This document shows positions 35,335 to 47,400 of a stretch of 64,000 bases of DNA, piece after piece (position 1 is the stretch's first letter; every line of letters begins with the position of its first letter). The DNA lies in NCBI RefSeq assembly GCF_000761155.1, contig NZ_CP009533.1:4519501-4583500 (forward strand). Direction: 5' to 3'. A program made the position numbers and the translations under genes. Origin of the DNA: Pseudomonas rhizosphaerae. Lineage in GTDB: Bacteria; Pseudomonadota; Gammaproteobacteria; Pseudomonadales; Pseudomonadaceae. The notes beneath the pieces are model-generated. The model made no database searches. It was not told where the DNA came from and saw nothing but the letters and a program-made list of their open reading frames with translations.

Positions 35335-35817
35335 GTGAAGTACGCACAGATCATCGATCGCAGCCGCGATGAGTTTTTCATGAACGAAGCCTTGGCTTTG
35401 GCGGCTCAGGGCGCGGCGCTGGGCGAAGTGCCGGTGGGCGCGGTGCTGGTGCAGCAGGGTGAGATCGTCGGGCGCGGATTCAATCGCCCGATCAGCGGCC
35501 ATGACCCCAGCGCCCATGCCGAAATGGTGGCGATCCGCAATGCGGCGCAGGCGGTGCAGAACTATCGGCTGCCAGGCAGCACCCTTTACGTCACCCTGGA
35601 GCCTTGCAGCATGTGTGCAGGGCTTATCGTGCATTCGCGCATCGGGCGGGTGGTGTTCGGTGCGTTGGAACCCAAGGCGGGCGTCGTGCAGAGCCAGGGA
35701 CAGTTCTTCAGTCAGGGCTTTCTGAACCACCGGCTGGTGGTGGAGGGGGGCGTGTTGGCCGAAGAGTGCGGGGCTATCCTGAGCGAGTTTTTCAAGGCGC
35801 GCCGGGCGAAGGGTTGA
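35335..35817 (+). CDS. tadA: tRNA-specific adenosine deaminase
   Basis: Deaminates A34 of tRNA-Arg(ACG) to inosine. A 160-aa zinc enzyme with the cytidine-deaminase fold: HAE (His61, catalytic Glu63) and PCSMC (Cys91, Cys94). The GTG at 35335 gives the usual N-terminal extension; an ATG at 35380 is an alternative. It follows the oxidase stop by three bases and is followed by a REP element before the convergent mltF. Confidence 0.96.
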   Translation: MKYAQIIDRSRDEFFMNEALALAAQGAALGEVPVGAVLVQQGEIVGRGFNRPISGHDPSAHAEMVAIRNAAQAVQNYRLPGSTLYVTLEPCSMCAGLIVHSRIGRVVFGALEPKAGVVQSQGQFFSQGFLNHRLVVEGGVLAEECGAILSEFFKARRAKG

Positions 35818-35846
35818 GGTTGAAGGAAGGGGAGTGCTGCCGAGGG

Positions 35847-35877
35847 CCTTTTCGCGGGCAGAGCCCGCTCCCACAAG
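35847..35877. repeat. REP-type hairpin between tadA and mltF
   Basis: CGCGGGCAGAGCCCGC (35853-35868) followed by TCCCAC is the other common pseudomonad REP class. It lies between convergent genes and may act as a bidirectional terminator or mRNA end stabiliser. A related element is at 60884-60924. Confidence 0.7.
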
Positions 35878-35894
35878 AGCACGCGCGTGTGCTT

Positions 35895-37415
<1,521 letters not shown>

Positions 37416-37561
37416 CTAGCGCTGTCAGGCCGGCTGCAGTGCCCGGCGTGCGGGATCTGACGAACGAATGCGGTGATTTCCATCCGTCGGGTGCCGAGCG
37501 CAACGGTTTAGGCTAGAATGCACGGCCTCCAAGCACACCCCCTTTCGAGGCTGTCCCGACG

Positions 37562-40500
37562 ATGTTGATCCTGCGCGGCGCTCCTGCCCTTTCTGCCTTT
37601 CGCCACGGTAAATTACTCGAGCAACTGAGCCAGAAGGTCCCCGCTGTTACTGGCCTGTATGCTGAATTCGCCCACTTCGCCGAAGTCGACGGTGAACTGG
37701 CCAGCGACGACCAGCAAGTCCTTGCCCGTCTGCTCAAATACGGCCCCAGCGTTCCGGTTCAGGAGCCCACCGGGCGGCTGTTCCTGGTGCTGCCGCGTTT
37801 CGGCACCATCTCGCCATGGTCGAGCAAGGCCAGCGATATCGCCCACAACTGCGGCCTGACCCAGGTTCAGCGTCTGGAACGCGGGATTGCCTTTTATGTG
37901 TCTGGTGATTTCAGCGAGGCTGACGCCGAGCTGATCGGCGCCGTCCTGCACGACCGCATGACCCAGGTCGTGCTGGCCCGTCTGGAAGATGCCAGCGGCC
38001 TGTTCCGCCACGCCGAACCCAAGCCACTCACCGCGGTGGACATTCTGGGCGGCGGTCGTGCTGCCCTGGAAAAAGCCAACGTCGACCTGGGCCTGGCTTT
38101 GGCCGAAGACGAGATCGACTACCTGGTCAGCAGCTTCCAGGGGCTTGGACGCAACCCGCACGACATCGAACTGATGATGTTCGCCCAGGCCAACTCCGAG
38201 CACTGCCGCCACAAGATCTTCAACGCCAGTTGGGACATCGACGGTCAGAGCCAGGAAAAAAGCCTGTTCGGCATGATCAAGAACACCTACCAGATGCACA
38301 GCGAAGGCGTGCTCTCGGCGTACAAGGACAACGCCTCGGTCATCGTCGGCAGCGTGGCCGGGCGTTTCTTCCCGAACCCTGAAACCCGCCAGTACGGCGC
38401 GGTGCAGGAGCCAGTGCACATCCTGATGAAGGTGGAAACCCACAACCACCCTACGGCGATCGCGCCGTTTCCAGGCGCCTCTACCGGCTCCGGTGGCGAG
38501 ATCCGCGACGAAGGTGCAACCGGCCGCGGCGCCAAGCCCAAGGCGGGCCTGACCGGTTTCACCGTGTCCAACCTGAACATTCCGGGCTTCGAGCAGCCGT
38601 GGGAAAAACCCTACGGCAAGCCCGAGCGCATCGTCACTGCGCTGGACATCATGATCGACGGTCCCCTGGGCGGCGCGGCGTTCAACAACGAGTTCGGTCG
38701 CCCGGCCCTGACCGGCTACTTCCGCACTTTCGAACAAAGCATCAACACGCCGCACGGTGAAGAAGTGCGCGGCTACCACAAGCCGATCATGCTCGCCGGC
38801 GGCATGGGCAACATCCGCGAAGAACACGTGCAGAAAGGCGAGATCACCGTCGGCTCCAAGCTGATCGTTCTTGGTGGCCCGGCCATGCTCATCGGCCTGG
38901 GCGGCGGCGCCGCATCCTCCATGGCCACCGGCACCAGCTCGGCCGACCTGGACTTCGCGTCGGTACAGCGCGAAAACCCGGAAATGGAGCGTCGCTGCCA
39001 GGAAGTCATCGACCGTTGCTGGCAGTTGGGTGACAAGAACCCCATCAGCTTCATCCACGACGTGGGTGCGGGCGGCTTGTCCAACGCCTTCCCCGAACTG
39101 GTCAACGACGGTGGCCGTGGCGGCCGCTTCGAGCTGCGCAACGTGCCCAATGACGAGCCGGGCATGGCCCCGCTGGAAATCTGGAGCAACGAGTCCCAGG
39201 AACGCTACGTGCTGGCCGTCGACGCTGCAGACTTCGAGCGTTTCCAGGCCATCTGCGAACGCGAGCGCTGCCCGTTCGCCGTGGTTGGCGAGGCCACCGC
39301 CGAGCCGCAATTGACCGTCACCGACAGCCACTTCGGCAACAACCCGGTCGACATGCCACTCGAGGTGCTGCTGGGCAAGGCCCCGCGCATGCACCGCAGT
39401 GCCGTGCGCGAGCAGGAGCTGGGCGACGACTTCGATCCGGCCCAGCTGGACCTGGCCGATTCCATCGAGCGCGTGCTGCATCACCCGGCCGTGGCCAGCA
39501 AGAGCTTCCTGATCACCATTGGCGACCGCACCATCACCGGCCTGGTGGCACGCGACCAGATGGTCGGCCCCTGGCAGGTGCCGGTGGCCGACGTCGCCGT
39601 CACCGCCACCAGCTTCGACGTCTACAGCGGCGAAGCCATGGCCATGGGCGAGCGCACGCCGCTGGCGTTGCTCGACGCCCCGGCCTCGGCACGCATGGCG
39701 GTCGGCGAAACCCTGACCAACATCGCCGCGTCGAGCATCGCGAAAATCTCCGACATCAAGCTGTCGGCCAACTGGATGTCCGCGGCTGGCCATCCAGGTG
39801 AAGACGCGCGTCTGTACGATGCCGTGCAAGCGGTCGGCATGCAGCTGTGTCCGGCGCTGGGCATCACCATTCCGGTCGGCAAGGACTCCATGTCCATGAA
39901 GACCAAGTGGAGCGAGGAGGGCACCGACAAGAGCGTGACCTCGCCGATGTCGCTGATCATCACCGGCTTCGCCCCCGTGGTCGACATTCGCAAGACCCTG
40001 ACCCCGCAGCTGCGCATGGACAAGGGCGAAACCGACCTGATCCTCATCGACCTGGGCCGTGGCCAGAACCGCATGGGCGCTTCGATCCTGGCTCAGGCAC
40101 ACGGCAAGTTGGCCAACCGCGCGCCGGACGTCGACGACGCCGAGGACCTCAAGGCGTTCTTCGCCGTGATCCAGGGCCTCAACGCCGACGGTCACCTGCT
40201 GGCCTACCATGACCGTTCCGACGGCGGCTTGCTGACCAGCGTGGTGGAAATGGCCTTTGCCGGTCATTGCGGGCTCAACCTGCAACTGGCCACCGTTGCG
40301 CATAACCGCGAGGAAGTAGGCGCGGTCCTGTTCAATGAAGAGCTGGGCGCCGTGATTCAGGTCCGTCAGGACGCCACGCCGATGATCCTGGCGCAGTTCA
40401 GCGCCGCGGGCCTGGGCAACGACTGCGTGGCAGTGATCGGCCAGCCGATCAACAACGGTGCGGTGAACATCCGCTACCACGACGACGTCTTGTTCAGCGG

Positions 40501-41461
40501 CGAGCGCCGTCTGCTGCAACGCCAGTGGGCCGAGACCAGCTATCAGATCCAGCGCCTGCGCGACAACGCCGTCGGCGCCGATCAGGAATTCGACGCGCTG
40601 CTCGAAGAAGACAACCCAGGCCTGAGCTTCAACCTCAGCTTCGACGTCAACGAAGACATCGCCGCGCCGTACATCAAGAAGAACGTCCGTCCACAGGTGG
40701 CCGTGCTGCGCGAGCAGGGTGTCAACGGTCAGGTCGAGATGGCCGCGGCCTTCGACCGCGCCGGCTTCAACGCCATCGACGTGCACATGAGCGATATCCT
40801 CGCCGGACGTGTCGACCTCAACGAGTTCAAGGGCCTGGTCGCCTGCGGCGGCTTCTCCTACGGTGACGTGCTGGGTGCAGGCGAGGGCTGGGCCAAGTCG
40901 GCTCTGTTCAACGCTCGCGCCCGCGATGCGTTCCAGCAGTACTTCGAGCGCAGCGATAGCTTCACCCTTGGCGTGTGCAACGGTTGCCAGATGATGTCCA
41001 ACCTGCACGAGCTGATTCCGGGCAGCGAGTTCTGGCCGCACTTCGTGCGCAACCGTTCCGAGCAGTTCGAGGCACGGGTTGCCATGGTCCAGGTGCAGGA
41101 ATCCAATTCGATCTTCCTGCAGGGCATGGCCGGTTCGCGTATGCCGATCGCCATCGCCCACGGTGAAGGTCATGCCGAGTTCGCTAGCGCCGATGCGCTG
41201 GTCGAAGCCGATGTGTCGGGCTGCGTGGCCCTGCGCTTCGTCGACAACCATGGCAAGGTCACCGAGCAGTATCCGGCCAACCCGAACGGCTCGCCGCGCG
41301 GGATCACCGGATTGACCAGCCGCGATGGCCGCGTGACGATCATGATGCCGCACCCGGAGCGGGTGTTCCGCGCCGTGCAGAACTCCTGGAAACCCGAGGA
41401 ATGGAATGAGGACGGCGCCTGGATGCGCATGTTCCGCAACGCCCGCGTCTGGGTGAACTAA
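37562..41461 (+). CDS. purL: Phosphoribosylformylglycinamidine synthase (large single-chain form)
   Basis: Fourth step of purine synthesis: FGAR + glutamine + ATP to FGAM. At 1299 aa it is the fused gammaproteobacterial enzyme. The N-terminal part lacks catalytic motifs. The two AIR-synthase-like halves include [35 protein letters not shown] in part and [17 protein letters not shown]. The C-terminal glutaminase has the nucleophile Cys near 1139 in [10 protein letters not shown] and the HPE in [11 protein letters not shown] -10-like TAGAAT at 37514-37519 lies 42 bp upstream of the ATG. Confidence 0.98.
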   Translation: MLILRGAPALSAFRHGKLLEQLSQKVPAVTGLYAEFAHFAEVDGELASDDQQVLARLLKYGPSVPVQEPTGRLFLVLPRFGTISPWSSKASDIAHNCGLTQVQRLERGIAFYVSGDFSEADAELIGAVLHDRMTQVVLARLEDASGLFRHAEPKPLTAVDILGGGRAALEKANVDLGLALAEDEIDYLVSSFQGLGRNPHDIELMMFAQANSEHCRHKIFNASWDIDGQSQEKSLFGMIKNTYQMHSEGVLSAYKDNASVIVGSVAGRFFPNPETRQYGAVQEPVHILMKVETHNHPTAIAPFPGASTGSGGEIRDEGATGRGAKPKAGLTGFTVSNLNIPGFEQPWEKPYGKPERIVTALDIMIDGPLGGAAFNNEFGRPALTGYFRTFEQSINTPHGEEVRGYHKPIMLAGGMGNIREEHVQKGEITVGSKLIVLGGPAMLIGLGGGAASSMATGTSSADLDFASVQRENPEMERRCQEVIDRCWQLGDKNPISFIHDVGAGGLSNAFPELVNDGGRGGRFELRNVPNDEPGMAPLEIWSNESQERYVLAVDAADFERFQAICERERCPFAVVGEATAEPQLTVTDSHFGNNPVDMPLEVLLGKAPRMHRSAVREQELGDDFDPAQLDLADSIERVLHHPAVASKSFLITIGDRTITGLVARDQMVGPWQVPVADVAVTATSFDVYSGEAMAMGERTPLALLDAPASARMAVGETLTNIAASSIAKISDIKLSANWMSAAGHPGEDARLYDAVQAVGMQLCPALGITIPVGKDSMSMKTKWSEEGTDKSVTSPMSLIITGFAPVVDIRKTLTPQLRMDKGETDLILIDLGRGQNRMGASILAQAHGKLANRAPDVDDAEDLKAFFAVIQGLNADGHLLAYHDRSDGGLLTSVVEMAFAGHCGLNLQLATVAHNREEVGAVLFNEELGAVIQVRQDATPMILAQFSAAGLGNDCVAVIGQPINNGAVNIRYHDDVLFSGERRLLQRQWAETSYQIQRLRDNAVGADQEFDALLEEDNPGLSFNLSFDVNEDIAAPYIKKNVRPQVAVLREQGVNGQVEMAAAFDRAGFNAIDVHMSDILAGRVDLNEFKGLVACGGFSYGDVLGAGEGWAKSALFNARARDAFQQYFERSDSFTLGVCNGCQMMSNLHELIPGSEFWPHFVRNRSEQFEARVAMVQVQESNSIFLQGMAGSRMPIAIAHGEGHAEFASADALVEADVSGCVALRFVDNHGKVTEQYPANPNGSPRGITGLTSRDGRVTIMMPHPERVFRAVQNSWKPEEWNEDGAWMRMFRNARVWVN

Positions 41462-41464
41462 GCG

Positions 41465-41776
41465 GTGTTCAAACTGGCCTTCTTCGTGCCTGACAGCCAC
41501 GTCGAAGTCGTCAAGGGCGCTGTATTCGCCGCCGGTGGCGGTCGCATCGGCGCCTATGACAACTGCTCGTGGCAGGTAAAGGGGCAGGGTCAGTTCCGGC
41601 CCAGGGAGGGCAGCCAGCCATTCCTCGGTCAAACCGATGTTTTGGAAAAGGTCGAGGAGTGGAAGGTCGAGCTGGTAGTGGCCGATTCACTCATCGCAGA
41701 GGTGGTGCAGGCACTCAAGCTTGCCCACCCCTACGAGACACCGGCCTATGAAGTGTGGCGGCTCCACGAGCTATAG
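41465..41776 (+). CDS. NIF3/YqfO C-terminal-domain-like protein
   Basis: A 103-aa protein starting with GTG three bases after purL. It has the fold signature of the inserted domain of YqfO/NIF3 proteins: FKLAFFVPDSHVEVVKGAVF, AGGGRIGAYDNCSW and AHPYETPAYEVWRL. Stand-alone copies are common in proteobacteria and resemble PII-like trimers. Function unknown. Probably co-transcribed with purL. Confidence 0.88.
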   Translation: MFKLAFFVPDSHVEVVKGAVFAAGGGRIGAYDNCSWQVKGQGQFRPREGSQPFLGQTDVLEKVEEWKVELVVADSLIAEVVQALKLAHPYETPAYEVWRLHEL

Positions 41777-41790
41777 GCCGCCACTGCCTT

Positions 41791-44257
41791 TCAGCGCAAA
41801 CGCATCTGGCCGTACACCCGCTTGGCGATGTCGAGGTTGCCCTCGCGCACCTTCACCAGGCTGTGGGTCTGCAGTTCGTTCACGCCCTGGGCTTCCTGCG
41901 CCTGATCGATCACACCCGATACCTTCAGATTCACGCCTTCGACAGCCGACATACCGGAAAGCTGGGCAATGCCTTGGCGGTCGGTACGTTTGAATTCGAA
42001 ACTGCCTTGTTCGATCAAGCTGCCAGTACCGGCCGAACCGTAGGCTTTCAAGGCGTCGGTTGCCGGTGTGTTCCATTTGCCCGCCAACAGTGCAGCCTCG
42101 CCGGGCAGGGCGTTGGGTGAGACCTTTCCACCCAGCTGGGCTTGTCCGTCCACGTTCAGCACTTTCACGTCGTCACTGCGGCTGGCTATCACCAGGTTGG
42201 CGCCGACGTTGCCGGTGATCGCCCGTGCCTCGACCTCGGCGCCGTTGAGTCGCAGCTGGCCTCGGGTGTCGATCTTGATGGCATCGGCGATCAGCTTGGC
42301 GTTGTTGTAGGTTTTGCTGTCTTCCTTGTAATGAGTGATCTTGAACGACGAGTCGGCCGCCGGCGCGCCGATGTCGAACGTCTTGACGTCGGCCTGGGTG
42401 CGCTGGGTTGCCGCTTCGAGTTGAACGCCGCCGTTGGTCGCTTCCAGTTGAATCCGAGTGGCATCGAGCTGGGTGCCTTGCAAGGTGATCGCCTGATTGT
42501 GCCGCGCCAGTGCACTGAGGTTGGCATCGTTGGCTACGTGCCACTGCGAATGCACCTGCCGGTAGCTGTCCTGCTCTGTCTGGCTCATCTGCAAGCCTTG
42601 CTCGCCGGTGGAAAGCTGATGCCCGGTGGCGGTTACCTTGTCGATTGCCGCCAGGTTGAGCAACGTGCCGCCGGCTGAAATGTTCAGGGTGTCTACCTTT
42701 TGCTCCTGCGAACCGATCTGCACGCCCGTCAGCAGCGTGTCACGTCCCGAGGCAAGCGTGACCACGCCAGGCGTGTCCAGGCGAGCCACGATGGCCTGGC
42801 GCTTGTTGACGGTGCCTCGGTCATCCACGGACTGCTTGTGGTCGCTGGCCTGGTTCAACGACAGTGCGCCACCGGCGTTGAGGGTAATAGGCCCCTTGAG
42901 TGCTGCTGAAGGACGTGCCTTCGTAGTGGCCATCGTTCTTGAGCTGGATGTCGATACCGCCAGCACCGGCAATGGCCCCGACCGTCGCCAGGCTCGTACC
43001 TTCGACGGACTTGTCTGCAGCGGCCTTGAGGTCGTGGTTCTGCGCGCGAATGCGCGTCATGCCGGTGGTGCTGACATAGGCCGTTCCGACATCGTTGATG
43101 TTGCCATCGACCGATACAGTCACTTCCTGGCCTCGGTAGCGGCTGACCGCCCCTTGGTCCGCGCCGTTTTTCACCGAGCTTGCGTTGATGCGCAGGGCGC
43201 CTTCGGCAACCGCATTCACGCCTTCGGTGCGCAGGGTTTGAGCCCTCAGGGCGATATCACCCTGGCTGCGCAGATGCGTGTCGGCCAGGTTGAGCAGTTG
43301 GGTGCTGTCGATCTTCAGTTCGCCACTGCCGGCGTCGATCCTTGCCTGCACAGTGGGAGCATCGGCGGTGGATTTGCCTTGCAGATTGATGTCACCGGCT
43401 GCCGAAAGGCTGATGCCTTTGTTTGCGGTCAGTTGGATACCCGGCATCTTGATACCCGCCCCCTCATGGGTGCTGAGGATGCGAATGCGACCGGCGCTGT
43501 CCATGGCGCCGAGCAGGTTGGCATCGATGCGCTTGGGCATGCGGGTGTTGCTGGCCACGCTGTGGTCGGCATAGTCGACGACATTGCTGCCCAGCACCAG
43601 GTCGATATCACCGCCCGCACGGATAGATCCGTTGCTGCCGATGCTCGGTGCTATCAGCGCAAGGCTGCCGCCCGGATTGCTCACGCCGTTGTTCTCTACG
43701 CGCAGCACGCCTTTGGCGGCTTGCGTGTCCAGCTGGCTCAGCTGTCCATCGAGCAGGCTGGGCGAACCGACCACGAATGTGGCACGCGGTACATTGGCCA
43801 GGCTGGCGCCGTTGAGCATGATGCCGTTGGGGTTGGCCAGGACATAGTCGGCCGCTGCGCCGAAGACCACTTGCGGGCCGTTGATGTTGGAACGGTTGTG
43901 GCCGACCACCTCGTTGAGGATGGTGCTGGCGGCCGTACCGTCCAGGTGTGGGTTGGCCTGCAGAGCTCCAGCCAGCTCGCTGTGTCCGTCCGCCAGGCTG
44001 TTGTTGAGCACCACGCCCTGAGCGCCGACGTTGTATTCGCTGTAGAAGTTGTGCGAGAGCCCGGATGCATTGGGCGCCACGATGTCGATCACCGGAACGT
44101 TCTGCTCGGTGTGAATGTTCGGCTTCACCGCGATTGCATCCAGCACTTGCAGGCCATCGGCCCAGGCGGACGAGCAGGGCGCCAGCAGCGCGGCGGCGAT
44201 GGCCAGAGGCAGCGCGCGAGGGGTCAAATGACGGAGTTGTTCCAGGGTATGGGGCAT
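41791..44257 (-). pseudogene. Second TpsA exoprotein (filamentous haemagglutinin-like), frameshifted
   Basis: Two frames make one protein. The N-terminal frame from 44257 has a long signal peptide and a TPS secretion domain with VIDIVAPNASGLSHN (56-70) and NPNGI (142-146), then beta-helix repeats. It is interrupted near codon 455 (about 42892-42905): after YEGTSFSSTQG the frame runs into junk, while the other frame continues with LKGPITLNAGGALSLNQ and goes on to 41791. Repaired, it would be about 850 residues, clearly shorter than the 1529-aa paralogue upstream. The joint looks like a one-base indel; a sequencing error cannot be excluded. No toxin-like C-terminus is seen. Confidence 0.8.
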
Positions 44258-44447
44258 CGAGATCTTTCCTTAGGTCCATGATTGGGCTGTGCATCGACCA
44301 ATGGCCGATGCACAGCGACCTACCTTAGAAAGGACACGCTCGATACGATAGCGGCACTGGGCGCGCCGCTTCGTAGGATGCGGCCCAGAGAACTGTCGGG
44401 CCGCGGAGGGATGTATCGCCCCGGATGAACCGGGTCGTGGCTGAGGC

Positions 44448-47400
44448 TCAGAGCGAGAGTTTTTCCACCCCGCCGGTCAGGTGTTGGGTCCGGTTGTGGC
44501 CGCCTGCGCGGAACAGCCCGGTGTCGATCACGGCTTCTTCAGGCTTGTCCTTCTGCAACTGGCCGTACAGATCCTTGATAGCACCCAGCGAAGGTGTCAG
44601 CGCCAGCGACGAGATCGTCATCAGTCGGTCGCGCGAGGAGAGGTCGCTGGTCGACAGATCCGGGTTCGGCGCCGGGAGGGTACCGCTGGTCTGCAACTGT
44701 GCGCCGGTCAGTTGGGTTGTCCCCAGTACCTCGAGGCCCAGGCTGTCGCGGCCATTGAGCACGGTGCTCTGCGCCACGGTGTCGCGTACTTCGCGACGCA
44801 TGTCGAAACCGAACTTGGCTCCGATATCGGTCGAGTAGGTGCTGTTCAACTGCTCCAGACGTTGCTTGTTCTTGGTGCCCCATTCGCCCGCCAGGTTTGC
44901 CAGGCTACCGATCGCTCCCCAAGGGTCGCCGCCCTTGCCGACGTTGACTTCGACATTGACCTGGGTTGCATCCACATCGTCCTGGAGGCTGATCGCCTGC
45001 AGGCTTCCCACCGATCCACCGACCTGGTCGGCATGCACCTGGGCTCCGGCCAATTTCAGTTCGCCCAGGCTGTTGAAGTCGACCGTGCCTGCTGCAAGGT
45101 TCGCATTGACATAGGTCGTGCTCTGGAGCTTGTCGTAGGCCAGCTTGAACTGTGTGTCGAACTCATTGAGCGAATAGGACTGCTGGGCACGACCTGATTG
45201 GCCACCCAAGCTGAAGGAAGCTGAAATCAACTTGTTGTCATGCTCCCTGTCCGACTGCGCCGCGTTCACCCGGATACCACCGTTGCGGGCGTCCAGTTGA
45301 ATCCGGTCGGCGGTCGCATTGAGTCCTTCCAGCAATATTGCTGCTCTGTGGTCGCTGCCTGCGGTGAGTGCCACATCTTCTTTCACGTGCCACTGTGCAC
45401 CGCGGCGCAGTATAGAATCTTCCTGGGTCTGGCCAAATTCGAAACCTGCGCCCGCCCCCAGTGGCCGACCTCCGGTCTGAGGCCGCGCGCCGACCTTGAG
45501 CGAGCCGTGGCCCCCGTAGACATTGCCTCGGGCCTTGTTGGTGTCGACGCCGGCCAGTACCACTACGCTCTCGCCCGCGTCGATCGCCAGGCTGCCCACG
45601 GGCGCGGCCTGCGTACCGATATCGGTGCCGAGCATGATCACGTTGCCTTTCGCACTCAGCGATACGGCACCGGGGGTGTCGAGCCGGGCGCCGACGGCGA
45701 TGGTCTGGGTGCTGGTCAATTCGGTGTATTGGCCGCTGCCGCTGATGGCTCCACCCTGCACCACGGGTGCCGGGGCAAGGGTGCCATTGATCTGCGCGGA
45801 TCCTCGTCCACGTGTCCCGTCGTCATGTTTGACGATACTGTTCATGGCCTGAAGCAGTTGCAGGTCGCCGCCACTGTCGACACGGATCGGTCCCTCGGCG
45901 CTGCTGAACCGGGTGCCTTCGTACACCCCATTGGTGCCCAGCTGGATGCCGATACCCTTTTTGGCCATCAAGCTGCCGACCACGGCGGTTTCGACGGTCT
46001 TGTGTTGCGCACTGCTGTAGCCACGAGCGGCAGCGCCCAGCGCCCAGTCGGTGGCGGTGGAGGTTTCCAGCCGGGCAATGGCGTCCACGCCAAGTGAGTC
46101 GATCGAGGTGCGCACGCTGTTCCGGGCGGCGTCCATGGCATGGCTGTCCGCAGTCAGGCCGATCGTGCCCAGCGTGCTTTCGTACTGGGTACCGATGTCG
46201 TGCACCTTGCCGGTCACCGCAATGTCGATATCGCCGCCCGTGAACTGCGACACACGAGCGATATGGGTCAGCGACTGGGTATTGCGATCCACATAGTCAG
46301 CCTTGAGATTGACGCCTACGCTCCACGGCAGCAGGCCATCTTCCAGTCCGGTGGCATACAGGCTGGTCTGGTCGACGCCGGTCCACAGCTTCTGTACTTG
46401 ACGGGTAATGGCGCCGTAATCCAGCGAGCTGCCCGCACTCAGCTTGATCTTGTTGTAGTCCAGGGCGGTCTTGGTGGTGTCGATGACAGCCTGGTTGTGG
46501 ACGTCGTCGGCCCGTACTTTCAGCAACTGGCCCGCTTCTACCAGTGCGGCTTGGGTGGTGAGTTTTTCCGTTGTCAGGTGTACGTCGTTGCCGCCCTTGA
46601 CGGTGCTGCGGGTGTGCACGTTTTCACTGCGTCCGTCGGTGTCGGTCTGCAAGGCGAAAGCGTATCCGGTGCCCACGCGATCGATGCCGGCGGTGATCTC
46701 GTAACCTACCGTTCTGCCGGTCTCCTTGTTGCGGAAGCTGCGCTGCGCTTCGGTCGCCAGGATCTGCATGTCTTTGGCATCGAGTGTCACGTCCTGCTCG
46801 GCTTCCACCGATGAGCCAACGATGGCCAAGGTCTGCCCTGCGTCCAAGGCGACATTCCCGCCCTTGAGCGTGCTACCTCGATGGGTGTTCAACTGGGCAG
46901 TGTCCAGTTTCCATTGCTGGGAAAGCCCGGCGCCTGCGTTCCATTGTCCGGAGGAACCCTGTGCCTGGTCCGGCACGCCCGAGCCGGGCCCTGCGGCTTC
47001 GACGAACACGGTCAGCTTCCAGTCATCGCCCTTGAGCGTGGACTCACTGCTCTGCTCGCCGGCACCGACTGTCAGGTTCTGGCCAGCTTTGACCTTGAGG
47101 TCGCCTGCTGCCCCCACGCCCGAACCGATGATGCGGACATCCTTGCCGCCTTCCAGAAGCACGGAGCCACTGGCATTGAGCGAGCTGCCTTGATACGTGG
47201 TTTGCTTGCGGTCGTACTGACGATCGGATGAGCTGAACAATGCGGTGTTCAGGCGCCCGTTTTCGATGCGCTTGTGTGCTTGTACACCTTCCACCACAAG
47301 GTTTTCGGACAGGCTTTGCAGCGCGATATCCCGGGCCTCCAGTTGCGCGGCGACAAGATCCATGCGATTGGCCTGGGCGGCTATCTTGCCGTTACTGGCG

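Noticed and set aside
37613..41632. A 1339-codon open frame on the minus strand covering all of purL
   Set aside because: It is antisense to a fully recognisable PurL, has no family motif and is the usual product of GC-rich third-position bias.
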